64,000 nt of DNA from Hirsutella rhossiliensis (lineage: Eukaryota > Ascomycota > Sordariomycetes > Hypocreales > Ophiocordycipitaceae): positions 682,001 through 746,000 of the forward strand of contig NW_025408679.1 in the NCBI RefSeq assembly GCF_020360975.1, written 5' to 3'. The position numbers were made by a program, and so were the translations under genes. Shown piece after piece: positions 31,993-43,366 of this stretch. Positions within the stretch are counted from its first letter, which is position 1; every line of letters begins with the position of its first letter. The notes under the pieces were generated by a model that made no database searches, was not told the origin of the DNA, and was given only the letters and a program-made list of their open reading frames with translations.

Positions 31993-33816
31993 CTACAGCT
32001 TTGTACTCTTGATGACTGCAGTGTTGATGCCAGCGAGCTCGCCCCGATAGCCGCCCTTGGGCTCGCCTCCCTTCCAAACAGGCCTCATGCTCCTCAGCTT
32101 CTTCTGCTTGGCGTCGTACTGCTTTCTCCTCTTGACTCTCGGGTTCCGCACATCCTTGCTCCTCTTGGGCGTCAGGCCCTTGTTCTTCTCAATAGCGTAC
32201 GTCACCTTTCTCTTGCCATCCTCGCCAATCTCTTCATTCTCAACCACCCTGTCGGCCTTGCTTGCTGCCGCATAGGCGGCGTATCGCGCGGCCTTGTCGT
32301 CCCGCTTGTTCTTTGCGGAATGTGCCACCATGTCGTAGTAGCCGTCCTCATCTTCGCGTATGGCGTTGGCCGTCTTACCATCTTCCTCGTCGCTGTCGTC
32401 GCCAAGATCGGCGCCGTGCTTGGAGCCCTTTTTGCCTCGTTTCTCCGCCTCGGCAACAAGGCGAGCCTGACGATCGCGGAGCCGCTCTCGGTGTGGAATG
32501 TCCATGTCTCCTCCCGCGTCTCGTCCGGCGCCGGCACGCCGACTTGCCTTTTGCACAATCTGTGACGTGTAGAACTTGAGGCTCTTCCTGCGTGCTGCCT
32601 TGTCTGCAGCAGCCCGGGCGTCCAGAGCGTCCTCCTCGCCAAAGTCCGAGTTGTCGTCGTCATGCTGGACTGATATCTCCTCCCTCTTGCCTGGTTTGCC
32701 AGCACCCAAGGGGAGATCGTATAGATCGGCGACGTCGTCTTCAATGGCCTTGGCCCTTGCCAGTTTCCGTGCTTGCTTGGCTACGGCGGCCTTGTCCTTC
32801 TTTTTCTGTGCCTTCTTCTCCAGCTTTTCGACTTGCTCTCTTGTAGTATCCACCCCGTCAACGTCAATCTCCATCTCTGACGGGGGCAGATGGCCCGCCT
32901 GTCCGAGGCGTTTCACGTGCTTGACTTTTTCCCAGGCCTTGCGACAGGACATCAAAGTATCCATGACGTCGTGATCTCGCAGCTCCGACGGGGCCAGCGG
33001 CTTCTGCACCTTGGCGCCATCTCGTGCCGGAGAGGTCAGGACGGCCAAGTAGCTAGCCAAGGCCGCGACATAGCATCCCAGCACCCAGTACTTGGCCGCC
33101 TCCAGAGTTGGGCCCGGCTTGCTCCGTGCTTGGACCTCGAGGCTTGCCAGGACTGGGTGAAGCTCCTGGAATTCGTCCACCAAAAATCCAAACTCGGGGT
33201 ATCTCGTTGCAAGCAGTTTGGACATTTCCTCTGGTCCCATCTCGTCGGTGATGTCGATGTCCTTGAGGACCTCGGTGACGGTCTCGTCGTTTTCCTCTGC
33301 ATCGGACTCTCCGGCCAACCATTCGTCGCCGTCAAAGACAAAGTCTTCCTCCTTCATCTTTGACAGCTTCTTTTGCTGCAAACGCTTCGCCTCGGCCTCT
33401 TCCTCGAGAGCGTCGGCTTCGGTTTCAATATTGTCTGCGTTGTAGTATGCCTGCTTGGAGGAGCCCCACCACCCCGATTCTTGCCCCTCTTCCTCGGCGC
33501 CGTCTTCATCAAGAGCATTGCCAGAGGCTTTGGTCGATTTGCCGGGGTCGTCGCTGTCGTCCGAGTCCGAGTCTGAATCTTGATAGCCAAAGATTTCTTC
33601 GTCTGAGAGCTCTAACGTTTCATCCTCTCGTTTCCTACGTTTCGAGCCCGGTTCGTCGTCGAGCATGATCTTGTCTCGGTTCAGAAAGTGTTCGTCTTCG
33701 GAATTGGCGACATCCTCAAACGTCGAAATTGGCCCGAGCCGAGCCTCTGCCGGGTCAAGCTCTCCCGACCCCTTGGGCTCGGCGACACGGCCGGAAGCCT
33801 TTCTCTTCTTTCCCAT
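31993..33816 (-). CDS. utp3: U3 snoRNP / SSU processome protein Utp3 (Sas10)
   Basis: Nucleolar factor of the small-subunit processome, needed for early cleavage of pre-18S rRNA. Single-exon, 607 residues. It starts with a basic MGKKRKASGR signal, then has acidic SDSDSDDSDD runs and KRRKRED. The Sas10/Utp3/C1D domain lies around residues 190-300 (SKLLATRYPEFGFLVDEFQEL). The C-terminal Sas10 block, near 530-607, is characteristic (KNKGLTPKRSKDVRNPRVK, then KKLRSMRPVWKGGEPKGGYR). Lcp5 and C1D share the middle domain but lack this C-terminus, so Utp3 is favoured. COG1 follows on the same strand. Upstream, a 1.56-kb divergent gap separates it from the CLC gene. Confidence 0.93.
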   Translation of the reverse strand: MGKKRKASGRVAEPKGSGELDPAEARLGPISTFEDVANSEDEHFLNRDKIMLDDEPGSKRRKREDETLELSDEEIFGYQDSDSDSDDSDDPGKSTKASGNALDEDGAEEEGQESGWWGSSKQAYYNADNIETEADALEEEAEAKRLQQKKLSKMKEEDFVFDGDEWLAGESDAEENDETVTEVLKDIDITDEMGPEEMSKLLATRYPEFGFLVDEFQELHPVLASLEVQARSKPGPTLEAAKYWVLGCYVAALASYLAVLTSPARDGAKVQKPLAPSELRDHDVMDTLMSCRKAWEKVKHVKRLGQAGHLPPSEMEIDVDGVDTTREQVEKLEKKAQKKKDKAAVAKQARKLARAKAIEDDVADLYDLPLGAGKPGKREEISVQHDDDNSDFGEEDALDARAAADKAARRKSLKFYTSQIVQKASRRAGAGRDAGGDMDIPHRERLRDRQARLVAEAEKRGKKGSKHGADLGDDSDEEDGKTANAIREDEDGYYDMVAHSAKNKRDDKAARYAAYAAASKADRVVENEEIGEDGKRKVTYAIEKNKGLTPKRSKDVRNPRVKRRKQYDAKQKKLRSMRPVWKGGEPKGGYRGELAGINTAVIKSTKL

Positions 33817-35372
33817 GGTGGTGTGGTTATCCTTTTCCGCGGTGTCAGAACCTGAGCTAGAACTGGACTGTGGCGGAGAGCAGCGTAGGCTTTTTTAGTG
33901 CAGATTCTTTATCGCAAGAAGTTTTAGCGGGGCGCTCCCGTTGCGTCTGGAAATTTCACGGTGCGATAAGATAACGGAATTACGTGCTGCCGCTTCCGTC
34001 TGGGCCGACGTCAGCTCCGGTCTGTACTCGTACGAGATGACGGGTGACGGGGGCGACGAATGCGGAGAGAGAGGCCAAGCAAAGGAGCTACGTTGCACTG
34101 CAGACGCAGACTCCGGCGATCACAGGCCCATTTTACTGCATTGTTGACGTCGGGGAGTGATGAGCAACGGATAACAAACACACGATGCATCGACTCATGC
34201 AAGCTACTCGGAGTATTCCAGAAACGCGGTCCCGCAGCTAGTGGGCAGACGAGCAAGCATAGGATGTACATATGCATCTACAGATACCTTATGTACCAAG
34301 TGTTACGGAAAATGGATTGCAAAGCAAGGAGAGACACTGCCTGCTGAGCAGCAGCACTGACCCAATCTTCATCCACCCGATCACCCTTAATGACTGCAGC
34401 AGCCCGGCCACCTCCGAATCTGACGCAAGCCACGATGGATCCAGCCTAGCGGCCTAGAAATAGAGACTCCGTGCATCCCCCAGATTCCAGAAAGTCGCAG
34501 GCCTACCTCCATTGTTTCCACTGCCGAACCGACCCCTTCGACGATGACTGGTACCTGGTACCTCCAGAGGCAATCTCACCAGGTAGAAGACACCTCCCCC
34601 CTCAGGAACCCAGTGCCTATTGAAAAGTAGAGGTACCTTACCCGTCACCCGGGCCTCTTCAGCAGGTCACGCTGCAGGAAGCCCCTCCTCCCTCCTGCCG
34701 TTGACCGTTGTAGGGTTGCAGCGACCCGGCGAGAATCCCTTTTGCGTCTTCCCATGTCAAATCCGCATCTCCCTCTTTCTCCCTCTCCGTCGGCTCGCTG
34801 CTCTGGCGGCTCGCAAGTCTACGTACATAGCCAAGGTCGTCATTTGATGAGGCTGAGGTGCCACGAGCTGGCTGTGGGTGGTCACAGGGGCCCGCAGGGG
34901 TCAGCAACGTCAAGGCTCAAGACATCCAACACCAGCCAGGGCCCACATGAGCCCGGGATCCCACCCCGTCCTTCTCCCCCGTCCTCTCGACGTCAGGAAA
35001 CAAGTCGCACGAGACATCACACAGCATGTGCCTTCGCCGACGCGGGAAACGAGGCAAGAAGTAGTAGCAGCAGCAGCAGCAGAAACAACGGGACTCGGTC
35101 CAGACCTCCATCTCTCGCCTCGCAGTTGCCGTCCCCAGTTTCCCCGACGCAAAAGACGGCGAGCGCCCAAACAAACCTGCTCCCATCAACCCTAGAGCCC
35201 GATCATCGCCTTGTCTCTGTCGTCCGACACCAAGCTGCTAGCCTCGAGTCGCCTCGTTGAGCAGCTTCGGCGCCCGGCACATGTCAACCCCGGCCACCAG
35301 TCCTCCCTTCACGACCGCACCACCTAGCCGTCCTTGCCGAATTCCATCCCTTTCGACGTCTTGCCGCCTGCC
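33817..35372. other. Divergent promoter region, utp3 and CLC
   Basis: 1.56 kb. No supported gene. A short CAG triplet run (35068-35081) lies in the CLC-proximal half, which is C/T-rich and probably leader sequence. Confidence 0.55.
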
Positions 35373-38342
35373 ATGGCACGATCGGCCGGCGCCACGGCTG
35401 ACCGGGAGCCCGAGGACTCCAACTCTCAGCCACCGTCCCCTCGCACAACGCGCCGACCTCCCTTGATGCGCCGAAGCCACTCAAGCAGCGAGCCGGATGA
35501 GCGGTCGCCGCTACTGACAGTCTCAACAAGATCCCGAGTGCGCATACACAGCGGTGCCAACTCTCCCCGCCTACCGCATCTGTCCCGTAACCAGAGCTAC
35601 ATAGGCAAGCCGGCTCCATATCTGCTTGGGCGCCCATCTGAGGCTAACTTTGGTCCGGACTTCAGGCACCGCCCCCGGCCCGCGACATCACAGCCGACAT
35701 GGCTCGTGGAGCTCAAGGCTCATCACCGCCCTCTCCGAGAGGCGTGGATCCACGGTCGATTCTAAGCGTTCCAATTTCCCCGACGAGCGAGTCTGGTACG
35801 ACCAATTTACCAGCACCGACTGGGTGCACGACACCATTGCCGATTCCCACCGTGTCAAGGCACTGCGCAGCAGACAGGACCTTTGGGGTCGCATCCGTGT
35901 TCTCTTCGACGGGGTACAGGGATGGATTCTCAGTGCCCTTTCGGGATTCATCGTCGCGCTCATTGCCTATTCCGTCGATGTGGCCGAGATCACAGTCTTC
36001 GATTACAAAGATGGCTACTGCACGAGGGCATGGTATCTGGGCGAAGAGGTGAGCATCTCCTGAGCGTCTTGCTTGACTGGACATTCCTTGACGCGCGGTA
36101 TTCACAGAGATGCTGCCCCCATGGCGAGTGCCAGGACTGGAAGACCTGGGCCGAGGTATTCCATACTCATCCATTTGGAAAGCAAGGGACCAATTTTTCC
36201 GTCTATATGCTCTGTGTCGTTGGCTTCTCCGTATTCTCCTGCTGGCTTGCGTTGTGGACCAAGACGGTCGTGCCATCGGCGTATCGCCTGACCACGCTGG
36301 ATGAGAATCTCGCAGCCGAAGATCTACCCAAGCTCGATGACGTGCAGACCGACGAATGCGCCAGCCCTGGCCAGCGGGAAGATTCGAAGCAACAAGGTGC
36401 GCCAATGGTGTACTACTCAGCGGCCGGCAGCGGAGTTGCCGAGGTCCGCGTCATTCTCAGCGGCTTCGTCCTGCATGGATTCCTGGGGTTCAAAACATTG
36501 GTCATCAAGATGGTCTCGCTCATCTTCAGCGTGTCCTCGGGCCTCAGTCTCGGCAAAGAAGGGCCGTATGTGCACATGGCAACATGCGTCGGCAACATCG
36601 CTTGCCGTCTATTTCCAAAGTATGACCAAAACGACGCCAAGAGACGAGAGGCTCTGTCCGCGGCTGCCGCGGCCGGTGTTGCCGTTGCCTTTGGCGCACC
36701 TCTGGGGGGCGTTTTGTTCGGCCTCGAGGAGGTGGCGTACTTCTTCCCGGCCAAGACCCTCTTTAGGACTTTCTTCTGCTGCATCATCGCCGCCCTGTCG
36801 CTCAAGTTCTTGAACCCATATGGCACCCACAAGATCGTCATGTTTGAAGTCCGCTATCTGGTCGACTGGGAATTCTTTGAGCTTCTGGGCTACATGTTTG
36901 TCGGCGTACTCGGCGGCGCCATCGGAGCGCTCTTCATCAAGGCACACAAGCTTTGGGCCCAGAGTTTTCGTCGCATTAGACTGATCAAGACTTATCCGAT
37001 GCTCGAAGTCTTTCTCGTCGCAGTCGTCACGGGACTCATGAGCTACTGGAACGTTCTGACCAAGCTCCCGGTGGCCAAGCTGCTCTTGAACCTGGCGTCC
37101 CCGTGCGACGACTTCAGCGACGGCAACCGGGGCGAGCTGGGCTTGTGCCCCAGCTCCGTGGATCACATCCCGCCCATCATCTCCCAGCTGTTTATCGCAT
37201 TCCTCATCAAGGGGTTCCTGACGGTCATCACGTTTGGCATTGTGAGTTCTGTCCTGCACCATTCTCAAGCAAGCAATCACCGACTTATTGTCCCTTGCAG
37301 AAAGTGCCTTCGGGAATCTATATCCCGTCCATGGTGGTGGGCGGTCTGTTGGGCCGGATAGTTGGCCACTTGGTGCAATGGCTGGTACTGGTAGCACCCC
37401 ACTGGCCCATCTTTGGCGACTGTGCCGCGAGGGATGGCACATGTGTGCAGCCCGGCGTGTATGGGCTAATTGCAGCTGGCGCGACCATGTGCGGAACGAC
37501 CAGGCTGTCGGTGACGTTGGCCGTGATTCTGTTTGAGCTGACGGGCAGCCTCGACTACGTGCTCCCGTTTTCCCTTTCCATTCTTGTTGCCAAGTGGACC
37601 GCAGATGCGATAGAACCACGCAGCATCTACGTGAGTTGCCTTGGTGTGCGCCATTCACCGCGAGCTTGCTGGCTGACGTACTCGCAGGATCTTCTCACAA
37701 GCATGAACTCTTATCCTTTCCTCGACAACAAGCACAAACCCGTCTTTACCGGCGACTTGGAGGATATTGTGCCACGCTTGCGTCGGGCGCGAGTCATTGA
37801 CATTACCAACTCGCCTCTTGTCTCGGCGTCGAGTCTCCGAGCCAAGCTGGAGGCTTTGCATCGTGCTGGCGAACTCGACGGGGGGCTTCCCATCGTTCGA
37901 CATGACGTCTTAGTCGGGCTCATTCCAGCTCCAGACCTTGAGTACGCGTTGGATCGACTCGAAGATGAGCAGACAAGCTTGTGCCTGATGGATCGGGTGC
38001 CGAGCATTGACGAAGACGATCACGAAGAGCCCGACCCGACCGACTTCACACAATACATTGACCCCGTGAGTTTGTCGGGCGAGCTTGCTACGGAAAAGAA
38101 AACCTTGCTGACAGCCGTGGTAGGCGCCAGTTGCTCTCGACATTAGGTCGCCCATGGATCTCGTGTATGAGTGTTTTGTAAAGCTGGGGCTCAGGTACAT
38201 ATGCGTTTTGAAGGACGGCAAATATGCCGGCATGGTAAGTGGCGTCTGTGAGCGTGCCGGAGCGCTGTGCTGATGTTGCATCTAGACACACAAGAAGACG
38301 TTTGCCAAGTACATGAGACAACTGGAGGAGGCGGAGGAATGA
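35373..38342 (+). CDS. CLC-family chloride/proton transporter (Gef1-like)
   Basis: Intracellular CLC protein, probably moving Cl- against H+ in endosomal, Golgi or vacuolar membranes. Seven exons: 35373-35586, 35666-36048, 36108-37241, 37301-37630, 37688-38065, 38124-38234, 38286-38342; 868 residues. The selectivity motif is GSGVAE (306-311) with the anion-coordinating Ser. The gating Glu350 lies in GKEGPYVHM, and GLEEVAYFF carries the proton Glu407, marking an exchanger rather than a channel. KVPSGIYIPSM is the third conserved motif. Two C-terminal CBS regions are visible (LGLRYICVLKDGKYAGM in the last). The first intron (35587-35665) is not annotated by open frame alone but has a GCTAAC branch 18 nt before the acceptor and joins two frames. 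The cytosolic N-terminus of about 120 residues is Ser/Arg-rich. Confidence 0.92.
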
Positions 38343-40254
38343 AGCCGGAGCTGTGGCGAGGCCTGCTGCCAGGGAGAAGGAGTTTGATTTTGACGACGTT
38401 GCCCGGTCAAGCCGTATCGTGGGCATAAGACTGTTTTTCATGTTTAGATGGCTGGCGATTCAAGCATGGTAGGGCGGGGGATTTGCCAGCATCGCGTTAT
38501 TGTATTATTGCATTGGCCAAGGCGGCATTGCTTGGGAGCCTGGATTCGGCAGCACCTGAGATGTACGAATAGAAGAAGGTGAAGGCGGCTGGAATCCGCG
38601 GGCCCGAAATTGACCATCAAGACTGAGAATTGGGCTGAGGCGTGTGTGAGATGGCTGTCGTGGAGGACATGGCGTGGGATGAGGCTGGGACAGCAGCGGC
38701 TGACGATGGTGAAACGGCGGAGTTTGGGCGGCCGAGGCCGGAGGAGGGCAAAGAGGACTTCGGGCTCCACGGAGCCCGGCCACGTTGTACCGTGCATGCA
38801 GGGAGGAGCCTTGGTTGGGTAATGGCGAGTGAGATGCCCCGAACATGCAGTATAAAAGCCAGGTACGAAGGGTGTGTGTGATTGGAGACGGTTGTAATCA
38901 CTGGTCTGCAGGAGTTGGAGTCGAGTGACGGCTGCAGTAGCAGTGGTTGCGCATGTGCTGTACAAGCAATGTGCGTACTGTAGAAGCATATATATACTGT
39001 ACTGTATCCATGGATGCGCTATTGTTAGGCTTCTCGCCTTGGCAGTTTTGAGGGGACGGCGCTTAGTCCCGGGGGTATCAGGCCATGCATGCACTGTACA
39101 TGCATCTTGAGCGAAGGCGCAGAGGGCGGCTCGCGCTACAGGCCTGTTTATAGGCCTGCTATTTGCACTGTAGAGAGGTGCTGTAGGTCGCTGCCAGACC
39201 CGCCGAGGTCGGGGCGATAGGAGACGTGGGGTCGGATCGATAAGCCCCGCGAGAAAAAAAAGCGGGGGACCTTACAGGGGGTACCAGTACAGCCCACTAG
39301 GATCACAAAGACCCCAGCAGGTACAAGCCTCATAGGCCACTGTACAGCTAGCTATGAGGCTTGTACCTGCTGGGGTCTTTGTGATCCTTGAGGGCTGTAC
39401 CAGCACGCACCTACCTGCGCGACGACACCTTACCCACCTCAGCTCCGTCTTCTGTTCTGCTCCGTCCCGGGGAAGCTTGGCTGGGCAGACGTGAGAAGGA
39501 CACTCTGTGAGCCTGCAATGCCTCTACGGAGGAGGGATGAACATGCTTTGCTCTCTCGCCGTTGAACGACATGGCGAAAGACAAAGTCTTGTCGGTCTCT
39601 TACGTAACGGCCGCTGGCATCCTACCCGATACAGTACAGCACACAGTACCTGAAGATCGGCAGAGAGAGCACTGTGTCGCGAAAGTTGGAGAATTCTCCA
39701 TCGAGGTAGCGAGTACTAGGCGTCGACGTGCAGCGCTAGCCCGCCGATACTTGCTGCACCTGCGTGGGACCCCTGCAGCCGTAGGGGTAAGGCGAGCTGG
39801 GCGGCGCTGTAGCTGGCTGGGTTAGGGGTGGGCGGGCCAGAGCCTCCCCCGCAATCTGCACCAACACCGCCCTGGCTCAGCTTGTTAGTCTTGGGCGTAC
39901 CGTAGCCAGCTCCCTGTCTCCGCTGCCGGGTTCCCGGCTCGTACCCGCTACTCGAGTGCTCTTGGCAAAGGCTCAATGCCCATTGCAATCCGACGATAAA
40001 AGGTCCCGGCTTCCTGCCGTATCAGTCAAGCTCCCCCTCCTGCCCACATTGTACTTGCACCCTGCCTTTCCCACCAACACTCTCAATTCCAGCTCGACTC
40101 ACCGACTACCGTTATTCGCGCCTCGTCGTCCAGAACCATCCTCCCTCTTCTTCCGGAGAGCAGCTGCACACAAGAAAACAGACGAACAGGCCCCTCGCAA
40201 AGCCCCCTCCCAATCCAGACCCCCCATTTGCCGCCGCCGCCGCCCGTCTTCGCC
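38343..40254. other. Intergenic region with large inverted repeat
   Basis: 1.9 kb between CLC and GABA transaminase. Holds the inverted repeat listed separately, a small A-rich-loop hairpin CCCCGC...GCGGGG (39245-39267), and many GTAC/ACTGTA-rich words around 38950-39180. A 216-codon minus-strand frame (39094-38444) shows no family features. Confidence 0.6.
39287..39400. repeat. Inverted repeat with 48-bp arms
   Basis: Arms 39287-39334 and 39353-39400 are reverse complements in 46 of 48 positions; the inner 36 bp (39299-39334 with 39353-39388) match perfectly. The loop is 18 nt (39335-39352). The core includes CAAAGACCCCAGCAGGTACA. No transposase or clean target duplication is present, although GTACCAG flanks the left arm and recurs at the right end. 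It could be a fold-back element, a MITE remnant, or the template of a hairpin RNA. Confidence 0.95.
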
Positions 40255-41840
40255 ATGGCAGCCCTCCGTGCTGCTGGCGCCGCCAACGCCCTGCGGCCTT
40301 CTGTTGCGGCGGGCTCGGTGGCCTCGTCGCGGTCCTTCAGCAGTGCTGGCGCTGTGCGCAAGGCCGCCCAGCCTTTCCACAAGGACGAGCCCCAGGCGCC
40401 CGTCCTCAAGACCAAATCCATCCCCGGTCCTGAGAGCACCCGCTACATCGACGACCTCAACAAGTCGTTTGAGACGCGGAGCGTCAATATGATGGTCGAC
40501 TACACCAAGAGCGTGGGAAACTACGTTGCTGATCCCGATGGCAACCTCTTGCTCGACGTGTAAGCCCTCACCTCGCCTTCTCCTCCCACGTGTTTGCTGA
40601 CTCCTCGGCTTCCTCCTCGGCCCCTTCCAGCTATGCCCAGATTGCATCGATTCCCGTCGGCTACAATAACGCGGCCCTGGCCGAGGTCGCCCAATCCCCC
40701 GAGATGGTCTGCGCCATCATCAACAGGCCGGCCCTGGGCAACTTTCCCTCCCACACGTGGGCTTCCCTTCTCAAAACGGGTGTCCTCAAGGTCGCGCCAA
40801 AGGGCCTCGACAACGTCTACACCGCCATGGCCGGCTCCGACGCCAACGAGATCGCGTACAAGGCCGCCTTCATGTACCGCCGCCAGCTCGAGCGTGGTGG
40901 CCCCGACGCCGAATTCACCCCTGAGGAGTTGGAGTCGGCCATGAGGAACGAGGCCCCCGGGTCCCCCCAGCTCTCCATCCTGTCCTTCAAGCAGGGCTTC
41001 CACGGCCGCCTCTTCGGCTCCCTCTCCACCACCCGTTCCAAGCCCATCCACAAGCTCGACATCCCGGCCTTCGACTGGCCCCAGGCCACCTTTCCGCAGT
41101 GCAAATATCCCATGGACCAGCACGTTGAGGAAAATGAGAAGGCCGAGCAGGCCAGCCTCGACGAGGTTGAGCACCTCATCAAGACGTGGCGCCTCCCTCC
41201 GGTCGCTGTTGTTGTCGAGCCCATTCAGAGCGAGGGCGGTGACAACCACGCCCCTCCATCCTTTTTCCGAAAGCTCCGCGCCCTTACCAAGAAGCACAAC
41301 GTCCTGCTGATTGTCGACGAGGTCCAGACAGGCGTCGGCGCCACTGGCAAGTTCTGGGCCCACGACCACTGGAATTTGCAAGATCCTCCCGACATGGTCA
41401 CTTTCTCCAAGAAGGCCCAGACTGCCGGCTACTACTACCGCACAAAGGACATGCGGCCCAACAAGCCCTACCGCCAGTTCAACACGTGGATGGGCGATCC
41501 TGCCAAGGCGCTGCTCTTCCGCGGCATCATTAACGAGATTGAGCGTCTCGACCTCGTCAACCACACCGCAAAGGTCGGCGACTATCTCTACGGCAAGATT
41601 GAGGGTCTGGCTAAGCAGTATCCCGACCACTTCCGGAACCTGCGCGGCAAGGGCCAGGGTACCTTTATCGCATTCGACAACCCCAAGCGAGACGCCTTCC
41701 TCGCAAAGGCTAAGACGTTTGGCATCAACATTGGTGGCAGCGGCACCAGCGCCGTGCGCCTGCGCCCCATGCTGATCTTCCAGCAGCACCACGCCGACAT
41801 CCTGGTCGAGGCGCTGGAGAAGATTGTCAAGGCTCTGTAA
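40255..41840 (+). CDS. 4-aminobutyrate aminotransferase (GABA transaminase)
   Basis: Converts GABA and 2-oxoglutarate to succinic semialdehyde and glutamate, the first step of the GABA shunt. Exons 40255-40559 and 40631-41840 (intron 71 bp); 504 residues, the normal length. The first about 35 residues (RAAGAANALRPS, SRSFSSAGAVRK) look like a mitochondrial presequence. Class-III PLP features: FHGRLFGSLSTTRSK, VVVEPIQSEGGDNH, LLIVDEVQTGVGATGKFW, and the Schiff-base lysine in TFSKKAQTAGYYY (Lys362, possibly 363). RQFNTWMGDP is specific to GABA-T. The start ATG has the context GCCATGGC. The upstream neighbour CLC is on the same strand but separated by 1.9 kb, so they are independent. Confidence 0.95.
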
Positions 41841-42546
41841 AGGCCCCGAGAGCGGTGAGCGAGCCAAAAGCGAGTTTTCCAACGGCGAGGCCGCCAAGTT
41901 GCAATGGAGGTTGTCGCCGACTCACGGGTGATTTGAGGTGAGGGTATTTGCGCACGATTGTTGTGATGTCTTTAATAGATCACTTAGCATACTCTTTGAA
42001 ATGCGTTGCATACTGGAACAGGGGCAGATTGGCTTCTGGTAATACGCGGAGATTATCATGTGGACGGGACTGAGCATCTTGATGATGTCGATGGGTTCGC
42101 GGCTGCACCGATGTGATGTCTCGGCACACTAGCGCTGAAGAAGATTCTTGACTTTGTAACCTATTACCGTGGATGGCGATTCGGCACGGCATGCGCTTGA
42201 TTATGATGCAGTAGTCCCTTCAGAGTTATTATTTTGGGAAACAAACACCCGAGCCAAGCTCTACCATGACCGGCCACCCCGTTCTTGATCCCGAGCCCTT
42301 AAAGCGCCAGCAGTTCTATATGGCCCCCCCTCGTTGCCGGCAGTGAATCTCGACTCATCATCCATGACTCATACAGATTTCTTTCGACCAATACAACTCA
42401 TGGCTCAGAAAAGACCTCGGCGAGACATTACTGCCATGGCCGCGTACGACTCATCAAGAAATAAACGATTACCACCTGCGAAAATAGTAAAAGACAAGAT
42501 TGGATATCGAAAAGAGATAGGCGTGATAAGAAGAAACAAAAAGATA
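41841..42546. other. Intergenic, convergent 3' regions
   Basis: 706 bp between the stop codons of the GABA transaminase and AT-hook genes. No supported gene; a 77-codon basic frame at 42334-42567 overlaps the end of the AT-hook gene and is ignored. Confidence 0.5.
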
Positions 42547-43366
42547 TCAAGACGCCGGCGTTGTTAAACGACGCCGCTTCGTGTCCTCTGTGTCTTCCGT
42601 CGATGTCGGCCGGAGAGTCGCAGGCGTCGTTTCGGGCGAGGCAGTCTGTGTGGTTTCTCGAGGATGGCTAGGAGCCCCCGGGCCCGTACCGTAAGCTCCC
42701 TTCTGAGGAGGCGGCCGCGGAGCGATAGGCTTGGGGAGGATCGGCTTGAGATCACGCTTGGCCATGTCTGCCTTGGAAGGGCGTCCTCTTTTCCTCGACG
42801 GCTTCTGGCTTCCGGGTAGAGAAGAGACCGGCTGGCCTCGATCCTGGCTCTCGAGCTTTGCGTCAACGGGCCGCGGGGCAATGGGAGCAAATTGCTTGGG
42901 CATGAGGAGCCTGTTCTTGGTCACAGCGGGCATATATGGCGCGTCTCGCTCTGGGGTTGTCGTGGCGCCTCCGGTATGGCTCGAAGCAGGTTCGCCTTGA
43001 CCGCTGGTCGACTGGCCGCTCCAAGCCCCTGGATGAATGGACAACTGCTTGAAGACTTGCATGCACTGACTCATGTTGCGGCCTCGAAGATGTTAATCGG
43101 CAGGCTCTAGTGTGATGATGAGAGAATCGAACCAGGCACACGTACCGTGAGGGAGCTGCATTTGCATCCAGTCGGGAGAAATGTTGTTGGTTTGGATGAA
43201 GATGATCAAAGTGTCGATGTCGACAGCGCTAGATTTGACGATTTCGGCTAGGACGAAGCGCTGGACAAGGCGACCAAGTCAGCATGGAAATAATTATTGT
43301 TGGGGGGCGGGTAGAAAACTTGGTGGGAATCACCTTTTCGTCGGCAGTAAAGGGCGGAGGGTCCAT
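42547..43366 (-). CDS. Small AT-hook-containing protein
   Basis: Function unknown; probably nuclear. Exons on the minus strand: 43366-43334, 43260-43146, 43082-42547 (introns 73 and 63 bp); 227 residues. The N-terminal part (MDPPPFTADEKRFVLAEIVK, then NISPDWMQMQLPHGRNMSQC) is a compact helical segment of about 70 residues, like short SANT-type or helix-turn-helix modules. The rest is Pro/Ser-rich with RKRGRPSKADMAKRD, a basic AT-hook (core RGRP) suited to the minor groove of AT-rich DNA. The first intron joins ..DEK to RFVLAE in frame and the second joins LPHG to RNMSQCM. The ATG at 43373 is out of frame with these exons. Assignment beyond AT-hook is not supported. Confidence 0.7.

Noticed and set aside
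43115..43145. T-loop-like GGTTCGATTC on the minus strand
   Set aside because: Falls in the second intron of the AT-hook gene and has no pairing stem.
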